From assembly GCA_020724205.1 (NCBI GenBank), contig DYHK01000029.1, forward strand, positions 1 through 7,422: a stretch of 7,422 nucleotides of DNA, read 5' to 3'. Position numbers and translations under genes: made by a program. Origin of the DNA: Candidatus Aenigmatarchaeum sp. Lineage in GTDB: Archaea; Nanobdellota; Nanobdellia; Pacearchaeales; GW2011-AR1. The notes beneath the pieces are model-generated. The model did no database searches, was not told the origin of the DNA, and saw only the letters and a list, made by a program, of their open reading frames with translations. Below, one piece after another: positions 1 through 5,029 of this stretch. Each line of letters opens with the position of its first letter. Within the stretch, counting starts at the first letter, position 1.

Positions 1-1407
1 GTAAACTGCCTGAACTGCGAATTCTTTATTTCCTTCAGAGCCCTTATTTGGTGTAAGTGTAATTATAACGTCTTTTGATTCTCCTGCATTAAGTGTAGTT
101 GTTCTTGGCTCAATAGACTTAAGAGTTGCCCATGAATCATAATTTGCTAACAATACTTGGTAAGTTGTCTGAGTTGTACCAGAGTTTCTTAGGCTTACCT
201 TAACAGTCATATCCTTTCCTGCAACAGCTTCTGAAGTCAAAGATGCTGAAACATCAACTGATTTTGGAACTTCACAGTTTCCTTCAATAGTAACTGACTT
301 TCTTATAACTGCTTCATCTCCGTTATCATTTTCAAAGATATCATCATCTTCATCATATACCTTAAACTCTAGGATTTGAGCTCCAGTAGTCATGTTTCTT
401 GGTACTTCAAGATCAAATGAGAACTTCTTATTATCAAGTTCATCTATATCTCCTAGTTCTATTCTCTTGTTATTTAATCCTAAAGCCTTATTGAAAACTG
501 TAACATAAACATCATCCTGATCTGAATCTCCTATATTCCAAGCATCTGCTCCAACATTTATAGTCTCTCCACACTGAAGTGTGTCAGCTATGTTAAGATC
601 TCCAATAATTACAAAATCATTATTTCTTACAACTTTTATGTCATCTTTTACAAAGTCACACTGCTCATCTTCACCAAGATCATCACTATATGCTTTTACA
701 AAGAATACAAAGTCTCCCTCTGCATCACTTGGATCTATATCTTCAGGATCAAGTGTGAATGTGAAAGTAACAATTTCTTCATCATCATCTTTAATATCAA
801 CACTTTTTTCTTCATCATCTATTACAAATTCTCCAGTTCTTGTATTATATAATCCCCATGAAACAATTACTTCATCAATATCATCATTTCCAGTATTCTC
901 TACAGTAGCTTCAACTTCTATTTCATCAAATGGATACCATTCATCATCTTCTCCGAAAGCACCATTATTAACAATATCAGTTTCTATGCTTAAATCTCCT
1001 CTTACTCCTGCCTTACAGAACTGATTCTGAACTACAATAGTGATTGGTGTAACTGAAGATCCCTCTGTAACATTAAATGAACCTGTGTAGGATTGCTCTA
1101 ATTTGTATTTAGAGAAGTCAACAGACTGAGGAGTTACTGTGAATACTCTTGGACTAGAAGCATTAATATTAGAAGGACTTCCAGAAATTGTAAAGGTTCC
1201 AATATATCCATTCTCTCCTCTAACTTGAGCCTGAGAAGGCATATTAACTGTTAAAAGAGTTGAAGCATTAGGATTAGTAATAGTAAACTGTGATGAATTA
1301 GTAGAAGGTGTAAATGTTAAAGATGTAGGAGATACACTAAAAGCTGCAAGAGCTAGTGTTGCCAAAATTATTGTACAAGCGATGAATGCTAGTATTTTTG
1401 ATTTCAT
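1..1407 (-). CDS. Secreted acidic Ig/CARDB-like protein, putative S-layer protein (3' end beyond window)
   Basis: The frame is open from an ATG at 1407 to base 1 (469 codons, no stop), so the C-terminus lies outside the window. Residues 1-21 form a signal peptide (MKSK, then a hydrophobic run ending in ALALA). Residues 22-130 are rich in Ser, Thr and Asn with several N-x-S/T sequons. After that come beta-rich, Asp/Glu-rich domains. Three copies of an N-x-G turn, VENTG (N171), WNIGD (N291) and RNSG (N408), recur every 117-120 residues, as in tandem CARDB/Ig-like folds. Cysteines at 131, 250, 279 and 378 fall near domain edges and could form disulfides. Such acidic secreted proteins are usually annotated as putative S-layer proteins in Pacearchaeota/Woesearchaeota; this assignment is inferred from architecture. 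It has a strong TATA/BRE promoter, which fits an abundant surface protein. It could instead be another exported adhesin. Confidence 0.8.
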   Translation of the reverse strand, partial: MKSKILAFIACTIILATLALAAFSVSPTSLTFTPSTNSSQFTITNPNASTLLTVNMPSQAQVRGENGYIGTFTISGSPSNINASSPRVFTVTPQSVDFSKYKLEQSYTGSFNVTEGSSVTPITIVVQNQFCKAGVRGDLSIETDIVNNGAFGEDDEWYPFDEIEVEATVENTGNDDIDEVIVSWGLYNTRTGEFVIDDEEKSVDIKDDDEEIVTFTFTLDPEDIDPSDAEGDFVFFVKAYSDDLGEDEQCDFVKDDIKVVRNNDFVIIGDLNIADTLQCGETINVGADAWNIGDSDQDDVYVTVFNKALGLNNKRIELGDIDELDNKKFSFDLEVPRNMTTGAQILEFKVYDEDDDIFENDNGDEAVIRKSVTIEGNCEVPKSVDVSASLTSEAVAGKDMTVKVSLRNSGTTQTTYQVLLANYDSWATLKSIEPRTTTLNAGESKDVIITLTPNKGSEGNKEFAVQAVY

Positions 1408-1434
1408 TTTGTTGTAATTTTGGAGTTACACTGG

Positions 1435-1449
1435 TTTATAAATGTTTCG
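1435..1449 (-). promoter_or_regulatory. TATA box and BRE of the putative S-layer gene
   Basis: Read on the minus strand, ATTTATAAA (1443-1435) is preceded by CGAAAC (1449-1444), close to the archaeal BRE-TATA consensus. The box centre is about 32 bp before the ATG at 1407, which predicts a transcript with only a few untranslated bases. No SD sequence precedes the ATG. This is the clearest promoter in the window. Confidence 0.7.
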
Positions 1450-1548
1450 ATTTCTTCAATTTTATTTGTAGAAATAAGTAATAATTCACGACGTAATTTT
1501 CCTTATTTTCTTAATTTATAGTAAAAATATGAATTTTTAATTTTTGTT

Positions 1549-1565
1549 AAAAATAGGCTATTTTT
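1549..1565. promoter_or_regulatory. Perfect inverted repeat, possible operator
   Basis: AAAAATAG (1549-1556) and CTATTTTT (1558-1565) are exact inverted 8-mers around a single G. A weaker A/T inverted pair, AAAAAT and ATTTTT, lies at 1523-1538. Both sit in the divergent intergenic region 1408-1621, just upstream of the BRE/TATA of the plus-strand gene. A one-base spacer suits a DNA operator better than an RNA hairpin. A/T richness makes chance palindromes common, so support is modest. Confidence 0.3.
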
Positions 1566-1574
1566 GCCTTTATA

Positions 1575-1588
1575 GGAAAATTTATAAT
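1575..1588 (+). promoter_or_regulatory. TATA box and BRE of the plus-strand membrane protein gene
   Basis: TTTATAAT (1581-1588) follows a purine-rich GGAAAA stretch, giving a BRE-TATA arrangement about 37 bp before the ATG at 1622. The predicted start is near 1610, leaving a leader of about 10 nt. A weak AGGA (1610-1613) lies 8 nt before the ATG. Confidence 0.5.
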
Positions 1589-1621
1589 ATTTAAGTAGGT
1601 TATTGTTATAGGATATTATAT

Positions 1622-1987
1622 ATGAAGTCAAGAGAAAACCTTATTGGTGCGTGGGCTATACTCTTAGGAGTTGTTGTAGCTATTATATTAGGTATATTTC
1701 AGGCAGTACTTACAAAGAATACTCAGTGGATATATGCCTTACTAGCTCTTTTAGGAATTATTATAGGATCTGCTACAACAATGGATGATTCTAGAGAGTC
1801 TATTACCTTCTTAATAGCTATTATATCTTTAGTAATAGTCAGCTATATGGGGCAGACTACACTTATTCTTGTTGGAAAGGTAGGAATTATAATAGTTACA
1901 ATACTAAATGCATTACTTACAATGTTTATTCCAGCAACTATAATAGTTTCATTAAAAACAGCTTTCTCAATTGCTAGCTTTAAGTGA
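1622..1987 (+). CDS. Small four-helix integral membrane protein, function unknown
   Basis: The 121-residue product is almost entirely hydrophobic. About four membrane helices are visible, near residues 8-30, 36-52, 59-77 and 83-112. Short polar links separate them, including TMDDSRES at about 53-60. There is no signal peptide, cysteine cluster or catalytic motif. Its opening, ENLIGAWAILLGVVVAIILG, resembles small uncharacterised membrane proteins that I associate with DPANN archaea, but I cannot name a family. It is the only plus-strand gene, is divergent from the putative S-layer gene, and has its own TATA box. A link to the cell envelope is suggested only by this position. The reading frame is secure; function is unknown. 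Confidence 0.75.
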   Translation: MKSRENLIGAWAILLGVVVAIILGIFQAVLTKNTQWIYALLALLGIIIGSATTMDDSRESITFLIAIISLVIVSYMGQTTLILVGKVGIIIVTILNALLTMFIPATIIVSLKTAFSIASFK

Positions 1988-2033
1988 TTATATAATAAAT
2001 AAAGCTAAAACCATAATTTTAAATAGTCTATAG

Positions 2034-2056
2034 AAATTTTCTAATTCAGAAAATTT
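2034..2056. terminator. A/T-rich hairpin in convergent spacer, possible bidirectional terminator
   Basis: AAATTTTCT (2034-2042) and AGAAAATTT (2048-2056) are perfect 9-bp inverted arms around a 5-nt loop. The hairpin lies 47 bp after the plus-strand gene's stop and about 100 bp after sepF's stop, between two converging genes. Archaeal termination depends mainly on T-rich tracts, so the role is inferred. The rest of 1988-2157 is A/T-rich and shows no gene. Confidence 0.4.
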
Positions 2057-2110
2057 TACATTTAGATAAGTTAATATTGGACAAAGTAATAATTATAACC
2101 TATGGATTTT

Positions 2111-2126
2111 AGATATATTAATATCT
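2111..2126. terminator. Second short hairpin downstream of sepF
   Basis: AGATAT (2111-2116) and ATATCT (2121-2126) form a perfect inverted repeat with a 4-nt loop, 31-47 nt beyond the sepF stop on the minus strand. T-rich bases follow in that direction. It may mark the 3' end of the sepF transcript. The stem is short and A/T-rich, so chance is possible. Confidence 0.3.
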
Positions 2127-2157
2127 TAGAAGTATAAACTGAATGTATTGCTTGAGC

Positions 2158-2559
2158 TTAATACATATCCATCTTGTTTCTTCTTTCGTTTGGATCTTCC
2201 ATAACTACTGGAGCGTGTATCTGAGCAAACTGAGGTGTTGCAATAACTACATTCTCTCCAAATCCTGTTATGCTTCCTTCCATAGCCTCAACTGTCTTTT
2301 TTATCTTAGAAACAGCTCTCTTAAGCTCAATAACATCTTTTTTCCTTAAATTCTGGATATCAATAACAGCTATAGTATACCCTTCTCTTAAAGAATTGAG
2401 GATTTCATTAACATCATCAAATTTTCTTAAAACAAAGGGTCTAACACTAACCTTTGACTTTTTTTCCTCTTGTGAAAGGTCAATTTCAACATAATCTTCA
2501 TGAGAAGCCTCTTTTCCCATAACGTTTGAGAAGCCTCTTTTTAGTTTTTCTATCACCAT
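2158..2559 (-). CDS. sepF: Cell division protein SepF, membrane anchor for FtsZ
   Basis: The 133-residue protein has SepF architecture. Residues 1-14 (MVIEKLKRGFSNVM) can form an amphipathic membrane-targeting helix. An acidic/lysine linker runs to about residue 36. The compact SepF core follows at about 37-116, with PFVLRKFDDVNEILNSLREG, a hydrophobic strand at 61-68 (YTIAVIDI), a long helix, and the conserved end GSITGFGENVVIATP (95-109). In archaea that have FtsZ but lack FtsA, SepF is known to tether FtsZ filaments to the membrane at mid-cell. An FtsZ1-type gene lies about 2.5 kb upstream on the same strand. The ATG has a TATA box 22-29 bp upstream and no SD, so the mRNA is probably leaderless. 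Confidence 0.93.
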   Translation of the reverse strand: MVIEKLKRGFSNVMGKEASHEDYVEIDLSQEEKKSKVSVRPFVLRKFDDVNEILNSLREGYTIAVIDIQNLRKKDVIELKRAVSKIKKTVEAMEGSITGFGENVVIATPQFAQIHAPVVMEDPNERRNKMDMY

Positions 2560-2580
2560 GATAAATGTATAATCGTGAAC

Positions 2581-2595
2581 TTTATAAAGATTTCT
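2581..2595 (-). promoter_or_regulatory. TATA box and BRE of sepF
   Basis: On the minus strand TTTATAAA (2588-2581) follows AGAAATC (2595-2589). The box lies 22-29 bp before the sepF ATG at 2559, so transcription should begin at or within a few bases of the start codon. This suggests sepF is transcribed separately from the prefoldin gene that ends at 2611. Confidence 0.65.
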
Positions 2596-2610
2596 ATTGT
2601 AAAAATAGTA

Positions 2611-2940
2611 TTATTGTATTTTATTGACGATATCGCCTCTTAAACGCTCTATACTTTCTCTGAGGCTATTTTCTTGTTTTTCTATGGCTTTCATTCTTAC
2701 ATTTAACAGGTTTTGCTTTTCCTGAAGCTCTTTTTTAAGATCTTCTGGTTTTGCCTTAATCATTACCTGACCTAAAACACGAAAAACATCTCCTTTTGCC
2801 TTAGAAACTTCTTCAAGAGCAGTAGATGTTTCTGTCGCTTCAACCTGAAAGGCTTGCTTCTGCATCATAATTCCCTGGAAGTTCTGTTCCAAAATCTGAA
2901 GCTCCTGGATTTTTTTGTTTGTTTCAGAATCAATTTGCAT
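2611..2940 (-). CDS. pfdB: Prefoldin subunit beta
   Basis: The 109-residue protein has the beta-class prefoldin pattern: an N-terminal coiled-coil helix (about 5-45, with IQELQILEQNFQGIMMQKQAFQ), a beta-hairpin section (about 46-66, with VFRVLGQVMIKA) and a C-terminal coiled-coil helix (about 67-107, with ELQEKQNLLNVRMKAIEKQE). Four beta subunits and two alpha subunits form the jellyfish-shaped hexamer that holds unfolded proteins in the cytosol and passes them to the group II chaperonin. No alpha subunit gene is in this window. The ATG is one base after the rpoP stop codon, so the two are almost certainly co-transcribed and translationally coupled. Length is close to the usual 110-120 residues. 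Confidence 0.95.
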   Translation of the reverse strand: MQIDSETNKKIQELQILEQNFQGIMMQKQAFQVEATETSTALEEVSKAKGDVFRVLGQVMIKAKPEDLKKELQEKQNLLNVRMKAIEKQENSLRESIERLRGDIVNKIQ

Positions 2941-2941
2941 T

Positions 2942-3079
2942 TTAGTTAGCTTTTATTTTTACAACAGCTGATCTTGGCTTGTAAAAGATTTTTGAGTTAC
3001 AATGAGGACATGTAAATCTCTTATCTAGCTTTTTAGAGTTAGTTGTTTTTCCGCACTTGAAACATTTGTAGTCAGCCAT
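2942..3079 (-). CDS. rpoP: DNA-directed RNA polymerase subunit P (Rpo12)
   Basis: A 45-codon ORF begins MADYKCFKCGK and ends in VVKIKAN. It carries the family's zinc ribbon: C6-x2-C9 and C24-P-H-C27, followed by the basic tail KPRSAVVKIKA that matches the K-x-R-x-x-V-V-K ending of archaeal Rpo12 and eukaryotic Rpb12. The subunit bridges Rpo3 and the large subunits during polymerase assembly. Length is typical for the family (about 45-50 residues). Its ATG directly follows the 39-nt hairpin element, whose GGAGG (3091-3087) is 7 nt before the start and is an ideally spaced SD. eL43 lies upstream and prefoldin beta 1 nt downstream, a common archaeal neighbourhood. Confidence 0.93.
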   Translation of the reverse strand: MADYKCFKCGKTTNSKKLDKRFTCPHCNSKIFYKPRSAVVKIKAN

Positions 3080-3117
3080 GTATAAACCTCCTCCAGGTTT
3101 CTACTCTTCCAGGAACC
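3079..3117 (-). repeat. 39-nt hairpin element, copy 1, directly upstream of rpoP
   Basis: Read on the minus strand the element starts with GGTTCCTGGA (3117-3108). After three variable bases comes the 5' arm GTAGAAACC, then the loop TGGAGGA, then the 3' arm GGTTTATAC, whose last base abuts the rpoP ATG. The arms pair except for one G/A mismatch. The loop holds the rpoP SD. A second copy at 6204-6242 matches at 33 of 39 positions. I do not recognise the family. It may be a translational control element or a dispersed intergenic RNA repeat. Confidence 0.7.
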
Positions 3118-3180
3118 ATACCTTTCCCTTTTAGTAGTGAGAAACCGATTTTATTTATTTTAATTATCATTTTTAGTTTA

Positions 3181-3188
3181 TATAATTT
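3181..3188 (-). promoter_or_regulatory. Candidate TATA box for rpoP-pfdB
   Basis: On the minus strand TTATATAA overlaps and follows the eL43 stop codon. A start about 25 nt downstream would give rpoP a leader of roughly 80 nt that contains the whole hairpin element. Readthrough from eL43 is equally possible, and A/T richness lowers confidence. Confidence 0.35.
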
Positions 3189-3408
3189 ACTTAGCATTAA
3201 GATAGTAAGCGTTATTCGCAAATGTTTTTTTACATTTTAGACACTGCCATATTCCTGCTGATTTTCTTTTTACTCTAGGTTTATTGCAGAAAGGGCAGAC
3301 TTGTTTCTTTCTCTGTTTAGATCCAACTGCTACAAATTTCGTTCTAACATTTGCTCCGAAACCTGCTCCGAATTTTCCTGCATGTTTTATTTTTTTTGTT
3401 CTTGCCAT
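3187..3408 (-). CDS. rpl37ae: 50S ribosomal protein eL43 (L37Ae)
   Basis: The 73-residue basic protein has a Lys/Arg-rich N-terminus (MARTKKIKHAGKFGAGFG) and a C4 zinc ribbon at C38-P-F-C41 and C56-L-K-C59. The segment around GIWQCLKCKKTFANNAY is typical of L37Ae/eL43, which binds 23S rRNA in the large subunit. It is slightly shorter than many archaeal homologues (about 80-90 residues). The ATG lies only 13 nt after the 3' end of tRNA-Pro, with no TATA box or SD in between, so it is probably expressed from a tRNA-mRNA co-transcript. rpoP and prefoldin beta follow. Confidence 0.93.
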   Translation of the reverse strand: MARTKKIKHAGKFGAGFGANVRTKFVAVGSKQRKKQVCPFCNKPRVKRKSAGIWQCLKCKKTFANNAYYLNAK

Positions 3409-3421
3409 TTTATTTTTAGAC

Positions 3422-3495
3422 TGGGGTTACCCGGATTTGAACCGGGATCACAAGCTCCCAAAGCTCGTAGGCTAACCAGGTTACCCCATAACCCC
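3422..3495 (-). tRNA. tRNA-Pro (UGG)
   Basis: A 74-nt cloverleaf reads on the minus strand. Acceptor arms GGGGTTA and TAACCCC pair perfectly, with discriminator A at 3422. The D arm is GGGT/GCCT around a loop containing GG. The anticodon arm is CGAGC/GCTTG around TTTGGGA, giving anticodon UGG for proline. The variable region is 4 nt. The T arm is CCCGG/CCGGG around TTCAAAT. CCA is not encoded and there is no intron. A TATA box lies 24-32 bp upstream. The eL43 ATG is only 13 nt downstream. Confidence 0.96.
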
Positions 3496-3518
3496 ATTTG
3501 TTAAAGAGATATGAGGGA

Positions 3519-3527
3519 TTTATAAAA
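3519..3527 (-). promoter_or_regulatory. TATA box of tRNA-Pro (and probably eL43)
   Basis: TTTATAAA within 3527-3519 on the minus strand, preceded by A-rich sequence, lies 24-32 bp before the mature tRNA 5' end at 3495 and just beyond the rpl11 stop codon. The spacing predicts initiation at or near the tRNA 5' end. No other promoter is visible before eL43. Confidence 0.6.
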
Positions 3528-3535
3528 GTATTTGA

Positions 3536-4252
3536 TTACTTTTTCTTTGCTGGAGCTTTTGCATCAGCTTTTTTAGCTTCTGGTGCTTTTCCTGCTGGAG
3601 CTTTTGCATCTGTTGTTTTTGCTTCAGCTGCAGGAGTTGCTGTTGCTGTTGTTGCAGCTGCTGCTTCAGCTGCTGCTTTTTCTTCTTCAGCCTTCTTCAA
3701 CTTAGCTTCCTGTTTAGACTTATAATCTTTAAAGAATGAATCTAATGCTTTTTTCTTTTCTGGAGAAACTTCTGTCTTTCCTGATTTTATTTCCTTATCA
3801 TAAATACCTTCAGCAACTTCAATTGCTACTTCCTTAGCAGGCTTGCTTTCAATTAGTATTCCAAGACTAACACAACTTCCAACAACTGTCTTAACTGCTG
3901 CTTTTAGATCTTTTTCAAGCATTTCTGGAAGTTTTGCTTTTGCAACTGAAATAACCTGTTCAATAGCAATATTTGCCACTTGAGAATTTTTATGATCTCC
4001 TGCTCCTTTTTCAAGATTAAGTTCTTTTTTTAGAAGTCCTGCAACAGGAGGTGTAGATACTTTAATTGTAAAAGTCTTTTTAGATGTATCAACATTTATT
4101 TCAACTGGAACTTGAATACCTTTAAATGAGGCTGTTGCTTTATTTACTTCAGAAATTACTTTACCTATATCTATTCCTAAAGGACCAAGTTTTTGGGCAA
4201 TAGCTGGGCCTGGCGTCATTGCTCCTCCGTCTACAAGTAGTGAAATTATCAT
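3536..4252 (-). CDS. rpl11: 50S ribosomal protein uL11 with long Ala/Lys-rich tail
   Basis: Residues 1-72 form the uL11 N-terminal domain, with TPGPAIAQKLGPLGIDIGKV (13-32) in place of the usual proline-rich GPPLGPALG segment. Residues 73-145 form the rRNA-binding domain (GDHKNSQVANIAIEQVISVAK, then GSCVSLGI at 125-132). uL11 builds the stalk base and GTPase-associated centre on 23S rRNA. Archaeal homologues usually end near residue 160; here a tail to residue 238 follows, first Lys/Glu-rich (about 163-193), then a low-complexity Ala/Thr/Pro/Lys run with repeated DAKAPA. The ATG overlaps the spt5 stop by 4 nt (ATGA), indicating coupled translation. uL1, uL10 and P1, often next to uL11 in archaea, are absent; tRNA-Pro follows instead. 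Confidence 0.95.
   Translation of the reverse strand: MIISLLVDGGAMTPGPAIAQKLGPLGIDIGKVISEVNKATASFKGIQVPVEINVDTSKKTFTIKVSTPPVAGLLKKELNLEKGAGDHKNSQVANIAIEQVISVAKAKLPEMLEKDLKAAVKTVVGSCVSLGILIESKPAKEVAIEVAEGIYDKEIKSGKTEVSPEKKKALDSFFKDYKSKQEAKLKKAEEEKAAAEAAAATTATATPAAEAKTTDAKAPAGKAPEAKKADAKAPAKKK
3548..3610 (-). repeat. Two 18-bp direct repeats within the uL11 tail
   Basis: The plus-strand string TGCTGGAGCTTTTGCATC occurs at 3548-3565 and again at 3593-3610, 45 bp (15 codons) apart and in frame. Each encodes DAKAPA. The pair suggests the tail grew by in-frame duplication or slippage, and it could vary in length between strains. Confidence 0.7.
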
Positions 4253-4719
4253 ATATCTTCCTCGCTAGAAGTATCTTCATCCTGACTTCTTCTTATTACT
4301 TTTACATTATCCATTTTAATTGTTACAGGTATCTGAACTACAGCACCTAATAGGCTTACTACTACTTCTCCTTTCTGTTTGTCTATTCTTAAAACTTTTG
4401 CTTTTTCTTTTTTGAAAGGTTCTGTAAGGATTTCTACAATATCATCTTTCTCAATATTAAGGGCAACAATATTCGGCTCAATCATGTTTTTAATCTCATC
4501 GTAAGTAACTGTTTTTCCCATAATTCCCTTTACATAAGGAAGATTGTAGCAGGCGTCTTCAACAGAGTCTTTATCATTAGCCTCCAGAAGAATATATCCT
4601 CTAAGACCCTGAGGCTTTGCAAGTGCAAGAACATTAATTGATTTTTTCAATACATTCTCCGCTATCATTTCCATTGCTTTTTCTTCTTTATTCGTCGTTA
4701 CTTTTATTACAAAGATCAT
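4249..4719 (-). CDS. spt5: Transcription elongation factor Spt5 (NusG-like)
   Basis: The 156-residue protein has an NGN domain (1-80; MIFVIKVTTNKEEKA, then LRGYILLEA and PYVKGIMG) and a KOW domain (about 90-145; DIVEILTEPFKKEKAKVLRI). It ends in an acidic tail (QDEDTSSEEDI). Spt5 pairs with Spt4 and clamps RNA polymerase for processive elongation; Spt4 is not in this window. The open frame extends to a TTG at 4743, but that TTG overlaps a GGAGGT, and archaeal Spt5 proteins commonly begin MIF or MIY, so I chose the ATG at 4719. The stop overlaps the rpl11 start by 4 nt, and secE precedes it. The secE-spt5-rpl11 order is conserved in archaea. Confidence 0.93.
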   Translation of the reverse strand: MIFVIKVTTNKEEKAMEMIAENVLKKSINVLALAKPQGLRGYILLEANDKDSVEDACYNLPYVKGIMGKTVTYDEIKNMIEPNIVALNIEKDDIVEILTEPFKKEKAKVLRIDKQKGEVVVSLLGAVVQIPVTIKMDNVKVIRRSQDEDTSSEEDI

Positions 4720-4732
4720 TGTATGCTTCGCT

Positions 4733-4738
4733 ACCTCC
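4733..4738 (-). promoter_or_regulatory. Shine-Dalgarno of spt5, decides its start
   Basis: GGAGGT on the minus strand lies 13 nt before the ATG at 4719 and overlaps the alternative TTG start at 4743-4741. The spacing is a little long, but the motif is strong and favours the ATG. Confidence 0.55.
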
Positions 4739-4764
4739 AACAACTCTAGAAGTAGTAATTTTAT

Positions 4765-4772
4765 CTATAAAA
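4765..4772 (-). promoter_or_regulatory. Candidate TATA box of spt5-rpl11
   Basis: TTTTATAG on the minus strand in the secE-spt5 gap is centred about 49 bp before the chosen spt5 ATG. It predicts a start near 4742 and a leader of about 23 nt that carries GGAGGT. Co-transcription from secE is also possible. Confidence 0.4.
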
Positions 4773-4803
4773 GACTATTTATTAATCTTTCTGTTGTAAA
4801 TTT

Positions 4804-4983
4804 TTACTTAATAGCAAACCTTATAGCCATAGAAACTAAGAATCCAAGTAGACCAATAATTAAAACAGCAACTGATGATACCTTTGCAACAGTTGTGAAT
4901 TCCTGGCGAGTTGGTTTTTTTAGAACATGCCAGACTCTTACACACTGCCTAAAAAATCCTACTAACTTTTCTTTAATATCCAT
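4804..4983 (-). CDS. secE: Preprotein translocase subunit SecE (Sec61 gamma)
   Basis: The 59-residue ORF starts MDIKEKLVGFFRQCVRVWHV. A short amphipathic N-terminal helix is followed by the family signature VWHVLKKPTRQEF (17-29), then one membrane helix (about 36-56, VSSVAVLIIGLLGFLVSMAIR). SecE/Sec61 gamma clamps the two halves of SecY in the protein-conducting channel, and so serves exported proteins such as the putative S-layer protein in this window. Length fits archaeal SecE (about 55-65 residues). It lies 46 nt after ftsZ and 84 nt before the spt5 ATG, in the usual archaeal ftsZ-secE-spt5 order. A TATA-like box 22-29 bp upstream suggests it can also be leaderless. Confidence 0.95.
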   Translation of the reverse strand: MDIKEKLVGFFRQCVRVWHVLKKPTRQEFTTVAKVSSVAVLIIGLLGFLVSMAIRFAIK

Positions 4984-5004
4984 AATCTAAAGAAAAATAA
5001 TGAG

Positions 5005-5012
5005 TATTTAAA
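5005..5012 (-). promoter_or_regulatory. Candidate TATA box of secE
   Basis: TTTAAATA on the minus strand lies 22-29 bp before the secE ATG at 4983, the spacing expected for a leaderless transcript. No SD is present. The sequence context is very A/T-rich. Confidence 0.4.
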
Positions 5013-5029
5013 ATTATTCAATTGAAGAG

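Noticed and set aside
581..1024. Plus-strand Ser-rich 147-codon ORF
   Set aside because: It is antisense to the secreted acidic protein; its Ser/Thr runs arise from reverse-reading Asp/Glu codons.
2143..2494. Plus-strand ORFs opposite sepF
   Set aside because: They are shadows of the well-supported sepF frame, with no separate promoter or recognisable protein.
3079..3117. CRISPR repeat or insertion-sequence end
   Set aside because: There are only two copies 3 kb apart, with no regular spacers, transposase or target-site duplication.
3284..3504. Two plus-strand ORFs across eL43 and tRNA-Pro
   Set aside because: They run antisense through a clear tRNA and a zinc-ribbon ribosomal protein, so they are not genes.
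3498..3725. Plus-strand Ala/Phe-rich ORF
   Set aside because: It mirrors the low-complexity uL11 tail and crosses the tRNA-Pro promoter; no promoter or family match of its own.
4741..4743. TTG as the start of spt5
   Set aside because: It overlaps the GGAGGT ribosome binding site and adds residues (LEVAKHT) not expected before the usual MIF start of archaeal Spt5.
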